The translations under genes and the position numbers were made by a program. From Zygaena filipendulae (taxonomy: Eukaryota; Arthropoda; Insecta; Lepidoptera; Zygaenidae): a DNA stretch of 64,000 nucleotides. Of the stretch, positions 1-10,645 are shown piece by piece (the first letter of the stretch is position 1; every line of letters begins with the position of its first letter). The notes under the pieces are model-generated. The model saw nothing but the letters and a program-made list of their open reading frames with translations, ran no database searches and had not been told where the DNA came from. Where the stretch lies: contig OU015661.1 in assembly GCA_907165275.2 (NCBI GenBank), positions 8,191,501-8,255,500 of the forward strand. The letters run 5' to 3'.

Positions 1-25
1 GGGTGAAACCGCAGGGAACAGCTAG
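1..25 (+). mobile_element. Helitron 3' terminus, cut by window edge
   Basis: The first bases are the end of a non-autonomous Helitron: GGGTGAAACCGC, then a short spacer and CTAG, followed by T. The same terminus recurs throughout the window. The body lies outside the window. Confidence 0.6.
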
Positions 26-917
26 TCTATTAGGTAAAATATGTAAATTGCAAAATCTGCTATACATATATCTATTTGTGTTTTTTCATTCACATAAACA
101 GGAAACTTCCATACATCAAAGTTATTACAAGACCCTAGACTCTACATCATAGTTCTTCAGCTGCTGTTTCTGAAGTTATAGGTAAAAATTTTGTACTTTT
201 TTCTGAGTAAATAAATTATAAAAAAAAAGGTGTTGATTTACCAAACAAAGGTTTTTGTTTTAAATTAGTTCTTTTTGTATAGATTTAGATTTAGGTACAC
301 ATTTGTTGTCGTTTTTGTTTGATAAAATTATTATTTATTACAATTATGTGAGTCAGTAGTTATAATATTATTATTTGATTTAAATATTCATGTAGAGTTT
401 TGAAACGTGTAGGAAACACGTATACTTAATTATATTTAACTGCATGTCTGTAAGTTAGTAAAGGAGAATGTGATTTCTTTCAAATGTTGTACGCGTGGCA
501 ACCCTACTTACAGAGGAATTGGGGAAGTGAGCTTCAAACGCCACGCGCCAGAGCGAGCGTTCGCCCGACGTTAATCTTGCGGAATTTCTCGCAAACGTTG
601 AAATATCGCGATAATCATACCAAACGTCCTACTATCGTTTTATTACCATGAATATCGAATTATTCAATTCTCCTCTTATTTTTTTTTATTTAAATTGTAA
701 AGATTTTATTATGGGCTATGGCCGATTACCCACAAGTAGGTATTATCATGACAATAAAGTGTTAAACGGCAATACTTTCGTATATCTTCTCATTTGGTCG
801 GGTACTTAAGGCTAAATATGGCCATATTATTATAGTGTTATGAGACTACATAAAGTTAAATAGCTGAAAACACTTCAGTTAGTCTGATTTAGTCACATGA
901 TTATACTTGTATATTAA

Positions 918-1196
918 CTAGCTGTCCCCCGCGATTTCATCCGCGGTAATTTCGGAGTTCCCGCGGAGGTTGCGGGAAAAAAGTACCCCGACAGTAGTTT
1001 ACGGTGATTAGATGTTCCGCGCTTTAGTGCCGGAGTTCCCGCGGGAATTCCGGGATAAAAACTATCCTATCTTTTATGTTGGACCATATTATAAATGATT
1101 ACAAAATTTTATCAAAATCCGTTCAGTAGTTTCGGAGTCCATCGCGGACAAACAACGTGACACGTGATTTATATATATTAAGAAGATAAGATAAGA
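918..1196 (-). mobile_element. Non-autonomous Helitron, two-module subfamily
   Basis: On the plus strand it begins CTAGCTGTCCCCCGCG, the reverse complement of the Helitron-type 3' end (hairpin plus CTAG), preceded by A. It contains a second internal module (a CCCGCGGGAATTCCGGGATAA-like core) and a distal part with ATCGCGGACAAACAACGTG and CACGTGATTTATATATATTA, also seen at 24146, 26323, 63443 and 63724. The 5' end is placed approximately in the repeated GATAAG tract. A short deletion in the first module is shared with the 63443 copy. Confidence 0.65.
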
Positions 1197-2326
1197 TTTG
1201 CCTGTTAAGATCATAATTATTTACTTCACTCGTTAAAAATCATCATCTAAAATACTTTTATTTCGTAAATAGAGAAATTAATTGATCAATAACTAAAAGA
1301 GGAAAACTTAATCGATCGATAAATAAAAGAGGAAAACTATTTTTTGATGATGCTTTTGCAACAATATAAATAATGATATTAAATTTTAGTAAATACATGG
1401 CGGTTTCCTTTAGGAAGATTAAATGTCAGCATTAAATTTTGCAGAAAATATATTATTAACAAATAGTATTAAAATAGTTCTAAATATTGGACGATTGATT
1501 GATTTTTTTAAGAAATATAGAAATAGACAGAATTATTTCTATATTTTGCTACACTATAGGTATTCTATTGGAAATTAATTTGCATTATACATATATATAG
1601 GTATCAAGTCAAATGAGAATAGTCGCAAGTTTTGTCACATAATAATACAATATTATGATTCTGTAATTTAAATAATTTAAAGTTTCTAAAAATTGTTAAA
1701 TTTGGAATTGAAAATGTAGTTTGTGCTAGATTACGAAACCTCACATCTACTGTTACCAACGAGGTACAATTCCAACGTGAAATTTCATTATTTTCCGTGT
1801 CTTTGATGTGGGAGTCGACCTTAAGACTCTCAGTAGGTACATATGTGTATAAAATCATGTTACATAGTGCTCTCGAATTGAGACTCACAAACATAATAAG
1901 ACGAGTATATATAAATGCGTGTAAGTATGTAGATTTTTATCTTGTTGGAATGGAAAATAAATAAAATACATACATATTATATTGCGTCTAGATATTTCAA
2001 CAGAAAAAAGAAAATGTACTTTGTAAAATAAACATAAATAATTTTTAACATTGTAATTTTGAATCGGATAAAATAAATATTTGTCTCTATACGCGTTGGT
2101 AAAGCGTTAAAAATACTTGATCCGATATGTGAAAGTTGTGTAAAATTATTAGATTTTTATATTCTGATATAAAGAGATTTTTTTGTACGTTTGTAATGGT
2201 AAAACTCAAAAACTACTTAACTGATTTAAAAAATACTTAAAGGAAGCTACAATGTTCTTGAATTTCCAACGGAACTCTGAGGGAAACTGGGGGATCGACT
2301 ATAAATAATTAGTGTATTCGTTCTAG
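1197..2326. other. Unique AT-rich DNA with a small tandem duplication
   Basis: No gene or recognisable element seen. At about 1277-1342 a roughly 34-bp unit is present twice, each ending AAAAGAGGAAAACT, with the first half diverged (ATTGATCAATAA versus ATCGATCGATAA). A 96-codon minus-strand frame at 1604-1894 has AT-driven composition and I do not support it as a gene. Confidence 0.5.
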
Positions 2327-2448
2327 GTATTGGATATGTAATACTAAGTTTGTACTGCACAATTGCACCTGAATGGAGGTGTAAAACGGACGACGATCCA
2401 GAACAATCCGGACCGTACTTTACGTGCGAAAATCCAAACCGTTTGTCA
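2327..2448 (+). CDS. Possible internal exon of a membrane protein
   Basis: A 122-bp open stretch is bounded by an acceptor-like TTCTAG at 2321-2326 and a weak donor-like GTAAAA at 2449. The frame is open from after a TAA at 2302 to a TGA at 2458. It reads as a hydrophobic stretch (IGYVILSLYCTI) followed by a polar cysteine-containing part (APEWRCKTDDDPEQSGPYF, then TCENPNRLS). A membrane span followed by a Cys-bearing loop would resemble the first helix and extracellular loop of SLC22-like transporters, but that is only an analogy. Codon composition is richer and more protein-like than the flanks. It could be a degraded exon or chance; no partner exon was identified. Confidence 0.3.
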
Positions 2449-4220
2449 GTAAAAGCATGATAAACTGCAAGTCGTGTTTAAATAGACATTGCACTGACAA
2501 TTCCAAATGGAAAACTAAGTTTTTGTGTACGATAGTTCAAAATATAACATCCATGGTATAATTTCGATTGTGGAATAATATAGGTAGATACATTTAGCTG
2601 AGGAAAATAGCGAGGGTGTTAAATTAGTGAGTTTTCAAAAGTGGGTTATCGGAACTAAATAAATAATAAAAAAGTTGATAACAGGGGTTTCTAACAGTAA
2701 CCCAAAAATGTAACATTGTTTTTCAAAAATAAAAAACAAAATTAAAAACATTACTTATAGGTACGTATAGAGTTTAATAGGACATGTACAAAAGTATATC
2801 TCCATAGAAACTTTGAACCTCCATTTCACGGTCGGTCGGTATATTTTTTAAATTGCGTTAGGTAATTAGAATTCAATTTTATAGGATTACCGGGTAAATA
2901 CGGTTTGGAAATATTTCATTAAGTTCTTCGTGATAGCATTGAGAGCCATCGCTCATTTAAAAAATTGTAATCCTTTATTTATATCAGCACGAGGCACTCG
3001 CTGATTAATTAAACACAAATCAATAAGCTCATTTTGATCTTGGACTAAAAAACCGATCAATCACAACGATTGTGGAGTTAGGCGTTGCGTGAAATATTGT
3101 TTCTGATAGGAAATTACCCGCCGTAAAAGGGTAATGGCTCGGCGTTGCTCCTCTGTTTATAGAGTGGAGTGTGATTGATGCTCCCTTTATCTGTGAGATG
3201 CACGCGGCAAGGGGTTGCCACGCCTGAAATATGGACTGACACGGTGCATATTTCGGGTATTATGGAGTAAAAAGAGCAAAGGAACGGGGGACGCATTAGC
3301 TTATTTCGTCTGTCTTATTTTGTCGGGTATTTTAAGGAATGTATGGGTATTTTAAGGAAGGTTATACGTATATTATGTTGGTAATGGTTTTGATACTGCT
3401 AATAATTTGAGGATAGGTAAGTATTATGTAGTGTTCGTTTAGTTAATGAATAAAACACAATCAAATTAGCTGTACTTTTTGTAATAAAGCTACATAAAAA
3501 TACAATGAAATGTAGATTGTAATTTTAATGTAATTTTTTTTTTATATATATTTTGGTAATGAAAATTTCTACGTCATTTAAACTATGGTTGAACAAATTT
3601 GGTTAATAATTCATGCAGGAATTCTTACATAAATTGTGCATGAGATGCTTACGTACGCATTTTTTTATTTTTTTTATTTAATAAACTGTTATTATAATTC
3701 TTTTAAGTCTACCAACAATTTCTTCGACTACCAAAATTATTAGTTTGAGATAGATATCTAATAATATTTGTTTTGCTACTAAGTATACAAACGAAAGATT
3801 GTACAGTAATCACATAAGTAGCAGGGAGAATCACATCAGTAGATCGAATTATCTTCCGCAATCGGGTTCATGCCAAACTTTCTTCTCTTTTCCGATACAT
3901 TTACGATAATAATCTTATTACTATAAGTTTATACCACGAGTTATTTAGCACCAACAAAGAATTTAGTAGGTATGTAAGTAGGTAAGTTAAATGAATTTTT
4001 GTTTACACCACAAAGCTCACAAAAGTTTTTTATTTGACTGTTTTAATCCAAATTTTTCATACGCCATTTTTGTATAGTTTTATTAATTTAGTTAAATAAA
4101 ATTTACCCATTAATGTAAGTATAAATTACCTAGTTTTTATTAGTGTAGGTACCAATATTAAAATAATTTATATTAAAAGTTTTGAAATATAAATCCGCAA
4201 TATTTTGTTTTATATTATTA
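2449..4220. other. Unique AT-rich DNA
   Basis: No mobile element identified. Around 3050-3300 there is a GC-richer patch. On the minus strand a polypyrimidine-like run ends in TTTCAG, and two reading frames stay open for about 60 codons after it. Neither looks like a known protein, so I leave it as unassigned. Confidence 0.4.
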
Positions 4221-4430
4221 CTAGCTGACCCGCGCGGTTTCACCCACGGTAATTTTGGAGTTCCCGCGGGAATTCCATAAAATATAGTTATAAACCTTCC
4301 TCATGAATCACTCTATCTATTGGCGAAAACCGCATCAAAATCCATTGAGCAGTTTTAAAGATTTAAGAATACATAGTGATGTAGGGACAGAGAAAGCGAC
4401 TTTGTTTTATATGTAGTGATATATACGTCT
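4221..4430 (-). mobile_element. Degraded Helitron
   Basis: Starts CTAGCTGACCCGCG with the hairpin partner TTTCACCCACGG, then GGAGTTCCCGCGGGAATTCC. It belongs to the subfamily with ATCACTCTATCTATTGG and GAAAACCGCATCAAAATCC, also at 10010, 18036 and 58249. The distal end is diffuse. Confidence 0.55.
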
Positions 4431-5124
4431 GTATGTATTACTACGTTTGTATGTTCATCCTCTACGATGAAATTTAAAGGGAGTATTGTGGTCTCTGACA
4501 AGAAAGTTTTATTATCTATTTCACTGATAAATAACGGCGCATAGAAAAGCAAAAAAAAAAAAATAGGTGCAAAAAATACGAGAAATAACTCTAAAAACTC
4601 GATCGCGTTTCGTCTCGATCCGAAACTCGCAATCTGTCAACGGTCGTGGTAGTACCTGGATCGTGACTTATCTCCGCCCACTAACATTCCCCTATTCGCG
4701 TAGATTCATTTCGCTTCGCTACATAAAACATGATCGATGCAAGAAACATCTCGTTTCGCTTTCGAAACTACGAAACAGGCCACTAAGGTAACGATAGTGT
4801 TGTTAATTTTTAGCATTTTACTACGTTCGCGTTCGAGGCAATAATCCGGGAGTTTTATAGCTTTGTAAAACATATAAAAATCTTTGTAAGCACGTGCACA
4901 CCATGCGAGTACCTATCGTAGGAAACAAAACTAAGATTGTTTTAAAAATCAAAGTTTACGCTTACCTACCGAATTTGAATACCTAATGTAAAGGCAATTC
5001 ACCCTCATACACTACCCGCGGGTTTTTTCTGCAATAAATCAGTGTTTTTAGCATATTATTTTTTTATTATATATATGAAAGCTCTTATGTTGTTCCCCGT
5101 TTGAAATTGCCTAGTGTACCTACC
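4431..5124. other. Unique DNA, weak open frames
   Basis: A poly-A tract at about 4551 is followed by a 74-codon plus-strand frame at 4567-4791 rich in Arg and Ser (for example SIRNSQSVNGRGSTW). It lacks an ATG context I can defend and resembles no family I know. Nothing else seen. Confidence 0.3.
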
Positions 5125-5439
5125 TAATGGGCATGTTGACTAATTTTTATTTTTTAGTCCGTCTTGTAGATTATTATAAAATATTGGACACGTGTTTTTT
5201 CTTTTTTTACGTAATCAAAAAATAACGGCGATATATTGAGTTGAAATTTCGCGTGACGTCACTATTCTGACAGTTTGTATGGCGGTTTTGCGGTTAGTGA
5301 CGTCACGACCTCCTCACCCTAAACTTTGATGCGCTTTATTTGAAAAAGCAAAAAATACGTGTCTATTGTTTTTTTATTTTCTAACTGACGGCCTAATTAG
5401 AATTTTGATTTTCAATAGTAGTCAACATCCCTATTGCAC
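5125..5439 (+). mobile_element. Inverted-repeat MITE (copy 1 of family with 26.7 kb)
   Basis: Long imperfect terminal inverted repeats: the left side has GGGCATGTTGACTA and then AGTCCGTC; the right side carries their reverse complements (GACGGCC, then TAGTCAACATCCC). The arms continue inward through GGACACGTG-like and CTTTTT-rich sequence. The centre contains GTGACGTCAC-like motifs. The inner TA/GTCCGTC...GACGGCC/TA boundary (5157-5393) mimics a mariner TA duplication, but homology with the second copy extends further out, so the true ends are probably near 5125 and 5439. No coding capacity. Confidence 0.5.
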
Positions 5440-5589
5440 AATATGTATTCGTATATACATTTTGTCATTGCGACGACCCGTTGGTATTGATGACTATCAT
5501 TTTTGTTCGCGTATCTTGCATGTTTTAATATCTCCGATAATTCGACACGAGTGCCTTCATATTTTTCACTTAGCGCCTCCACATCGTAC
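5437..5589 (-). CDS. Possible exon or exon relic, hydrophilic peptide
   Basis: On the minus strand, after a possible acceptor (TTTCATCGCAG), a frame encodes a helical, charged segment beginning YDVEALSEKYEGTRVELSE and continuing ILKHARYANKNDSHQYQRV. Codon use looks protein-like and unlike the flanks. The frame runs into the right arm of the neighbouring inverted-repeat element and stops there, so if it was an exon it may have been interrupted. No family recognised; the pyrimidine tract is weak. Confidence 0.2.
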
Positions 5590-6269
5590 TGCGATGAAAC
5601 ATTAATCAATCATGTTCATTTTTCTTCTCTCGTCAGCTTCGACGCCGTCCGTCGACAGGCTGGATTTTCATTCGAATATCGCTTCGCACTTCGCAGATAA
5701 AAAAAAAAAATTATATCATCATGATTACTTGTAATAATCGATATTCTACGAACGCCGATTTTTTATTAGGCGTTTGCAAGCTTTTAAAATTCACCTTACC
5801 CGCAATTTATGAAATAAACATGCTAAAATCCTTGCAGAAGAATAAAAAAGATACTTATTTTTCTTTTTAAGAAGCAAAAAACCTCGTTACGTTTTGTTAC
5901 GCATTTATAATATAGAGAGCTTTTCATTAAATTTTTTTTAAGTAAATGATCTTGCTGTGCGCTGTTGTAACATAAAAGTTTCAATTATTAAGAGCATATT
6001 AGATAACACGCACTTTTGTTTTAATTTAGAATAAGGTATATTAAAAAAAAAATTATAATAAAAAGTGTTTACTTTAGATTTCCTCCATAATTAGGTTAGT
6101 AATACAAAAAAATTAACCTAAAAAAAAACTAGTGTTACTATAAAATAAGAAAAATTAAATTAAATTTTTATAAAATAATAATGGAGGTGGAGATAATTAG
6201 AAAATATAAATTTGTGATAAATACACAGCGGCAATGTAAATAAGTTATTCGACATAGCAATGATGATAT
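5590..6269. other. AT-rich DNA without visible features
   Basis: A pyrimidine-rich CG-containing patch near 5630-5700 is followed by A- and T-rich tracts. Nothing supportable. Confidence 0.4.
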
Positions 6270-6461
6270 TCTTACTAGGTATTTTAAATGCGGAAGTGAG
6301 TTTGTCTGTTTGTTTGTTACGCTTTCACGCCTTAACGGCTCAAACGATCATCATGAGATGCATACACGTTTTCAGGTGGAAAAGGACAGGATAATTTTAT
6401 CCCGGAATTCTCGCAGGAACTCCGAAATTAATGCAGTGGAAACCGCAGAGAACACAGCTAG
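6270..6461 (+). mobile_element. Non-autonomous Helitron (AAATGCGGAAGTG class)
   Basis: Begins TCTTACTAGG, then AAATGCGGAAGTGAG, GTTACGCTTTCACGCC and GGCTCAAACGATCATCATG, and ends with a decayed hairpin followed by CTAG and T. Closely parallel to the intact copies at 23291, 48367 and 54370. Confidence 0.65.
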
Positions 6462-6479
6462 TCCATAATATTGTGACAC

Positions 6480-6710
6480 CTATAGTTCGAGCCTGCCGAC
6501 ACAAGGACCCCCGGGCCCCGGTACCTAATGTTTACCGGAAATTGAATTTTTTTCCTTCACAACTCGGCGCCTGTGTTACGTATGTTGGTAATTATGGAAA
6601 TGGCCTCGCGAAATTAGTAATTTATTGCAATCACCACGACGCGACGGGGCGAGGGCTGCGCTTGCCGAGTCACTGCCGCGATTCTAATCGCAGTCGTTAG
6701 TCGTTATAAT
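6480..6710. other. GC-richer unique island
   Basis: Unique sequence between repeats, clearly richer in GC than its surroundings (for example CCCCCGGGCCCCGG near 6508 and GACGCGACGGGGCGAGG near 6637) with an embedded TTCCATAATTACC-like AT core on the minus strand. A plus-strand frame stays open across it but starts inside the Helitron and has no family resemblance. A conserved non-coding or regulatory element is possible; this is inference. Confidence 0.3.
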
Positions 6711-6974
6711 TAAAGCCATTCATGTACCTAATTAGAATTCGTTTACATTACAAAACTGACGCGTGTTGTGCAAGTTACCTTCGAGCTATTGTGGCTTTTT
6801 TTTTCGCTTTTTTTTCGTCTAATTATTGAAACGACTCTATGTGTACCTAGAGTTTAATGAACTCCAACAATTTCAACTTGGTTATAATTTTTTGTTTTCA
6901 TTTTTTACTGTCGCTGTAATTTAGAAAACTTAGAGCAGTAGAGGTAGATAGTCCTTAATATTATAATAAATATT

Positions 6975-7140
6975 AGCTGTGTCCGGCGATTTCAAACGCG
7001 TGAGTTTCGGAATTCCCGCAGGAACTTTAAAGTAATAAGGTTTTGTTTTGGTGATTTCTTTCCGAAGTACATTCTGAATTAACTCCTCCACAAATGTACC
7101 TAATGAAAATCCTTCCTCCTTCAAAGTACCTCTAAATTTT
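6975..7140 (-). mobile_element. Decayed Helitron fragment
   Basis: AGCTGTGTCCGGCGATTTCA and then GAGTTTCGGAATTCCCGCAG recall the 3' terminal module. The remainder is diverged. Confidence 0.45.
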
Positions 7141-7621
7141 ATTTGAATGATAAAATGGGTGATGGGAACAACTAATCTCCAGAATTGTGACTGATAAGAA
7201 AAGAAAAAAAAATCAAGTACACCACATTACACTTAACTTTATAGGTAACTCTCTAATTTGGGACAATTTTAGTAAAGTATTCGAAAAACAAATCCTTGGT
7301 TTGACGCCTAGTCATAGGTAGGTACTCATTGAGAAGGAATATCTGAATATCGTCATTTTTTTTTATTAATAAAATCCATGTACGTCCAGTGTCGTGGGTG
7401 ATTATGTGCCGGATGTTGTGCTAGAGTAGGGCGCCGACGTCAATTTCCTCGACACCGCTCGCACCGGATACGGTGAAAAAACACCCTCCCACGCACACAT
7501 ACACACAGTACACAAACACACACACAGTACACAAACACACACACAAGCACATATATAGTAGGTATACTTATGAACTGTACAATACAGTAAAAGTCATGCG
7601 ATCATAAGAAAACAAATCATG
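7141..7621. repeat. Unique DNA ending in a CA-rich microsatellite
   Basis: From about 7490 to 7551 there is a (CA)n-like tract in which a CAGTACACAAACACACA-type unit repeats, so it is partly a minisatellite. Upstream (7390-7490) is a short GC-richer patch. No gene seen. Confidence 0.5.
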
Positions 7622-8385
7622 ATACAATGCAGTGGCGAAGGGTGATATATTGAGAGGGGCAAGCCGGAAATCTATTTGGTACCTACTATAAATACGTAAT
7701 TTCAACTTATTAAACTATCTACTTACCACAAATAGGTACCTAATTTCAACGTACGTCTGCGTAAACTGCTTTCACTATCACTACACACAACAAAAAAAGT
7801 CCAACTTTAATACTAATCATTATTTAATTTAATACCAAGAAATAAATTGTAATACGTGACACTAACTAACAAATTCAAATTTTCAATTTTTTCGTCATAA
7901 ACTCAAGTTGTCTGTCAACAGTCATCTCAGAATGTCCGCTTCGTTTCGAATTTCTAGGACCAATAAGGATATTTGTTGAGACAGTAATAGAAAATGCGTG
8001 CGCGTGAGTGAAATGGAGAGAGTAACTCGATTTGTAGCGGCTTACCAAAGTAGCTATTTTAGCCGGCTGCCTGCGACCTTGATGTGACGTCACGGCATTA
8101 TTTTGTATGGAAGTTTAACTGCCAAAAAGCCGATCGTGCCAGTGGCTTATTTTATAACAATTTGTTGTTGAAGAGCAAATTTTGTTGATAGTTTAGGCGT
8201 TTTGTAATGTTTTCTACTCAGTAGAAATAATTTTTGTAGTATTTCAGTAGATTCTACTGAAATACTACAAAAAATTACTGATTATGCCATTTCTAAATTA
8301 CGGTAGAGAGAGTGGTTGTGTTCCAACTTCTGAAGGGAAGCCGGTGGGAATCGGCTTGTATGGTACCTTCGCCACTGATACAATG
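7622..8385. mobile_element. hAT-type non-autonomous element with 8-bp target duplication
   Basis: The element occupies 7630-8377 (748 bp). Its ends are perfect 12-bp inverted repeats: CAGTGGCGAAGG at the left and CCTTCGCCACTG at the right. It is flanked by an identical 8-bp duplication ATACAATG at 7622-7629 and 8378-8385. An 8-bp duplication with CAGTGGCG-type ends is typical of the hAT superfamily. No transposase is present; a 72-codon minus-strand frame inside (7875-8093) looks like chance. A near-perfect hairpin lies at 8228-8277. Confidence 0.85.
8228..8277. repeat. Near-perfect hairpin inside the hAT MITE
   Basis: Arms 8228-8251 and 8253-8277 are complementary over about 24 bases with one extra A in the right arm and almost no loop. 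A second small palindrome, TTCTACTCAGTAGAA, lies just upstream at about 8212-8226. Confidence 0.7.
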
Positions 8386-8596
8386 TCATCATTTTAGTTC
8401 AGTACCAGATGGTGCTGTGTTATAATGTCCAACCATTATTATTATTCTATATCTATTCTTGATCTTTATATTTATATTTTGATATTTGAGATGCAAAAGT
8501 AAATGTTCTTATTTCTCAGCTAACATCCATGGACCTTTGAAGTGACTATGCCACCAAAATTGTGGTGTACATTCCACATATTATAAACAATAATAT

Positions 8597-8960
8597 ATGG
8601 GCGACCGAGCTTCGCTCGTTGCGCTATTTGTTGTTAAGCAGAAAAGCAAACACTGATTTTTCACTGCCTGAAAACACGGATAAAACGCCCCTGAAACCCC
8701 CTGCATACTAAATTTCCTTCCCCCTGCAAACTAAATTACCTTTTGAATGTGCCCTTAGATAGTAAAAAACCTGTTAAAACTACTCAAAAATTAGATAGTA
8801 GCCGTTTCAGAACTCCCTCAGGAACATTTTGTTTCCACGGTTTTAATCGTATTAATTTTTGAATTCACTCTGGAATACATTGTTTCAAGATGAAATGTAC
8901 CTAGGTATCTTATATTACTCAGGGATATTGCAGCTTTCTGTGAGTGAGAAAAAAAGTGGA
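8597..8960 (-). mobile_element. GCGACCGAGCTTCGCTCG repeat, copy 1
   Basis: Begins GGGCGACCGAGCTTCGCTCG, a strong short hairpin, then TTTTTCACTGCCTGAAAACA and CACGGATAAAA, followed by CTGAAACCCCCTGC and CTAAATTTC. The same order of blocks occurs at 12098-12310. Orientation is assigned by analogy with Helitron 3' hairpins and is tentative. The distal part is diverged. Confidence 0.5.
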
Positions 8961-9076
8961 ATCGATTCAACAGTTCCAAACATAAGGCTTAACTTTTCGT
9001 TTAGTTTATACTGTAACTGATCCTGATAGAAATAGTTAAATGGCTACCTTACAGACCTCTTTCAACATATCTGGGG

Positions 9077-9207
9077 GCACGGTAGTGCCCCCGCCAAGAC
9101 GCACCAAGCGAAGCGGAAGCACTACCTATCTTTTCTCGAAGCGCTTCGTCGTTTTTTTGAACCCTTATAACTTGGGTTTGGATTATACCAGATAAACAAA
9201 ATTCTCG
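9077..9207 (+). repeat. Dispersed repeat, copy 1 (AAGCGAAGCGGAAGCACTA family)
   Basis: GCCCCCGCCAAGACGCACC, AAGCGAAGCGGAAGCACTA, TCTTTTCTCGAAGCGCTTC and GGGTTTGGATTATACCAGA are shared in the same order and orientation with 51866-51986. The CTCGAAGCGCTTCG part can form a hairpin. No coding capacity; family not named. Confidence 0.65.
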
Positions 9208-9349
9208 GTTTAGTTTTAGTTTATTAACATTTAGAAGTTACTTTTATTTGTTTAGACATTAAAACAGTTCAAATGTATACCAATGACAAGATGTCAATAT
9301 CAATAAATGACAAGTGTGTGATTGTAAATTCTCGGGATATGTTGTCCAT

Positions 9350-9425
9350 TCTTTTTTTCTTTTTTTATGTCATAGGGGGCAAACGGGCAAGTGGTACACC
9401 TGATGGTGATAGCGGACTTATTAAA
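9350..9425 (+). repeat. Fragment of TTATGTCATAGGGGGCAAACG repeat
   Basis: TATGTCATAGGGGGCAAACG, then GGGCAAGTGGTACACCTGAT. A longer copy lies on the opposite strand at 48125-48275. This sequence is common in lepidopteran genomes as far as I recall; the class (SINE- or LINE-derived) is unresolved. Confidence 0.55.
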
Positions 9426-9429
9426 CAAA

Positions 9430-10009
9430 TAATGCCACATATTCTGACTAAGGTGTAGATGTGTAGAGTGTGTAAGGTTTGATAAGTTAGGTCTTGTAGA
9501 GTGTGTAGAGTTATAAGCTTGGCTTTACATGCGATTTGATAACTTTTTGACAGTGCTCGTCATATGGCATCATCTTACATGAAAATGTTTTTGGTCTGAT
9601 CTCATATGCCTAGAGCCCCAAGAGGTTTAAGAAGTAATAATTATAAAAAACGGACAGCAAATATTTGAACAAGATGTAAGTCATTATCACTTAATTGCCA
9701 CGGTAAATATACAATGATAATAGAAAGTGCAATTTACCTTGTCTATGGCACCACTACGCCGCAGGGAACATTATCACAATCTTTGTAGAGCCTTCGAATG
9801 ATTGATGTGGATTTAATGCTTCACCGCTCTTTTATTTACTCCGTTGTAATTCGCTTTTTGTAAGATCCATACCTTTTGTTAGTTAATTTATTGTATTATA
9901 ATGTAAAGCAGTCAAGCGGCGTGTAATAGTGATTGATGGTGGTCATAAGTTTGATTTTATTGGCCAATAATTTAAGATTATGCGTAACAATAAAATATTT
10001 ATTAATAAA
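9430..10009. other. Repeat-derived and unique AT-rich DNA
   Basis: At 9430-9520 the phrase ATTCTGACTAAGGTGTAGA and neighbouring GTTAGGTCTTGTAGAG match the inverted-repeat element at 52281-52491. The rest shows no gene or element. Confidence 0.4.
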
Positions 10010-10215
10010 CTAGCTGTCCCTCGCGGTTTCACCCGCGGTAATTTCAGAGTTTCCGCTGGAATTACAGGATAAACTATACGTATAAATCTTCCTCTTGAAT
10101 CACTCTATCGGTGAAAACCGCATGAAAATACGTTCAGTAGTTTTTAAGTTTATCGCGAACACACAGACAGATAGACAGACAGACGCGGCGGAGGCCTTTG
10201 TTAACATGTAAGGAT
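10010..10215 (-). mobile_element. Non-autonomous Helitron
   Basis: Begins CTAGCTGTCCCTCGCGG with its hairpin partner TTTCACCCGCGG; then ATCACTCTATCGGTGAAAAC, CGTTCAGTAGTTTTTAAG and a CAGACAGATAGACAGACAGA tract. Same subfamily as 4221, 18036 and 58249. The 5' end is approximate. Confidence 0.65.
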
Positions 10216-10414
10216 GCATAAAATATGTATAATTGTATTTTCGCATATAATAATATACCTACGTTTTACAATACAATAAGTATTAAGAGGAGGAGGTTAA
10301 ATGAGGAAGAAGGAAGAAGTTGATTTATATTAAACTTTCATTTACTTATTGTCACCGATACGCCGATAGATAATAATTAATAAGCAAAGGTCCATTCACT
10401 TATTTCATCTGTGA

Positions 10415-10645
10415 CTAGCTGTCCCGCGTGGTTTCACCTGCAATAATTTCGGAGTTCCCGCGGGTATTCCGGATTACAATATAGCCTATGTTACTCTGGT
10501 ATCCCAGAGTATGGTATGGTATGGTATGTTGCTTTCTAATGGTGAAAAAATTTTTGAAATCGATCCAGTAGTTTTTTAGATAAATTGTTTTTACAAACAA
10601 ACAAACAAAAAATAAAATCTTTCCTCTTTATTATATTAGCATAGA
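10415..10645 (-). mobile_element. Non-autonomous Helitron with both ends resolved
   Basis: On the minus strand it runs from TC at 10645 to CTAG at 10415, with flanking A and T as expected for insertion in an AT dinucleotide. Blocks: CTAGCTGTCCCGCGTGG, GGAGTTCCCGCGGG, GCCTATGTTACTCTGG, AATCGATCCAGTAG and ACAAACAAACAAACAAAAAA. A short GGTAT tandem at about 10512-10530 lies inside. Confidence 0.7.

Noticed and set aside
1604..1894. 96-codon minus-strand frame
   Set aside because: Composition follows the AT-rich background and no domain or splice context is visible.
4220..4430. Interpretation of the CTAGCTG...CGCGGTTTCACC repeats as LTRs or terminal-inverted-repeat MITEs
   Set aside because: Copies lack target duplications and the two ends are not inverted or direct repeats of each other. 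TC start, hairpin plus CTAG end and A/T flanks fit Helitrons better.
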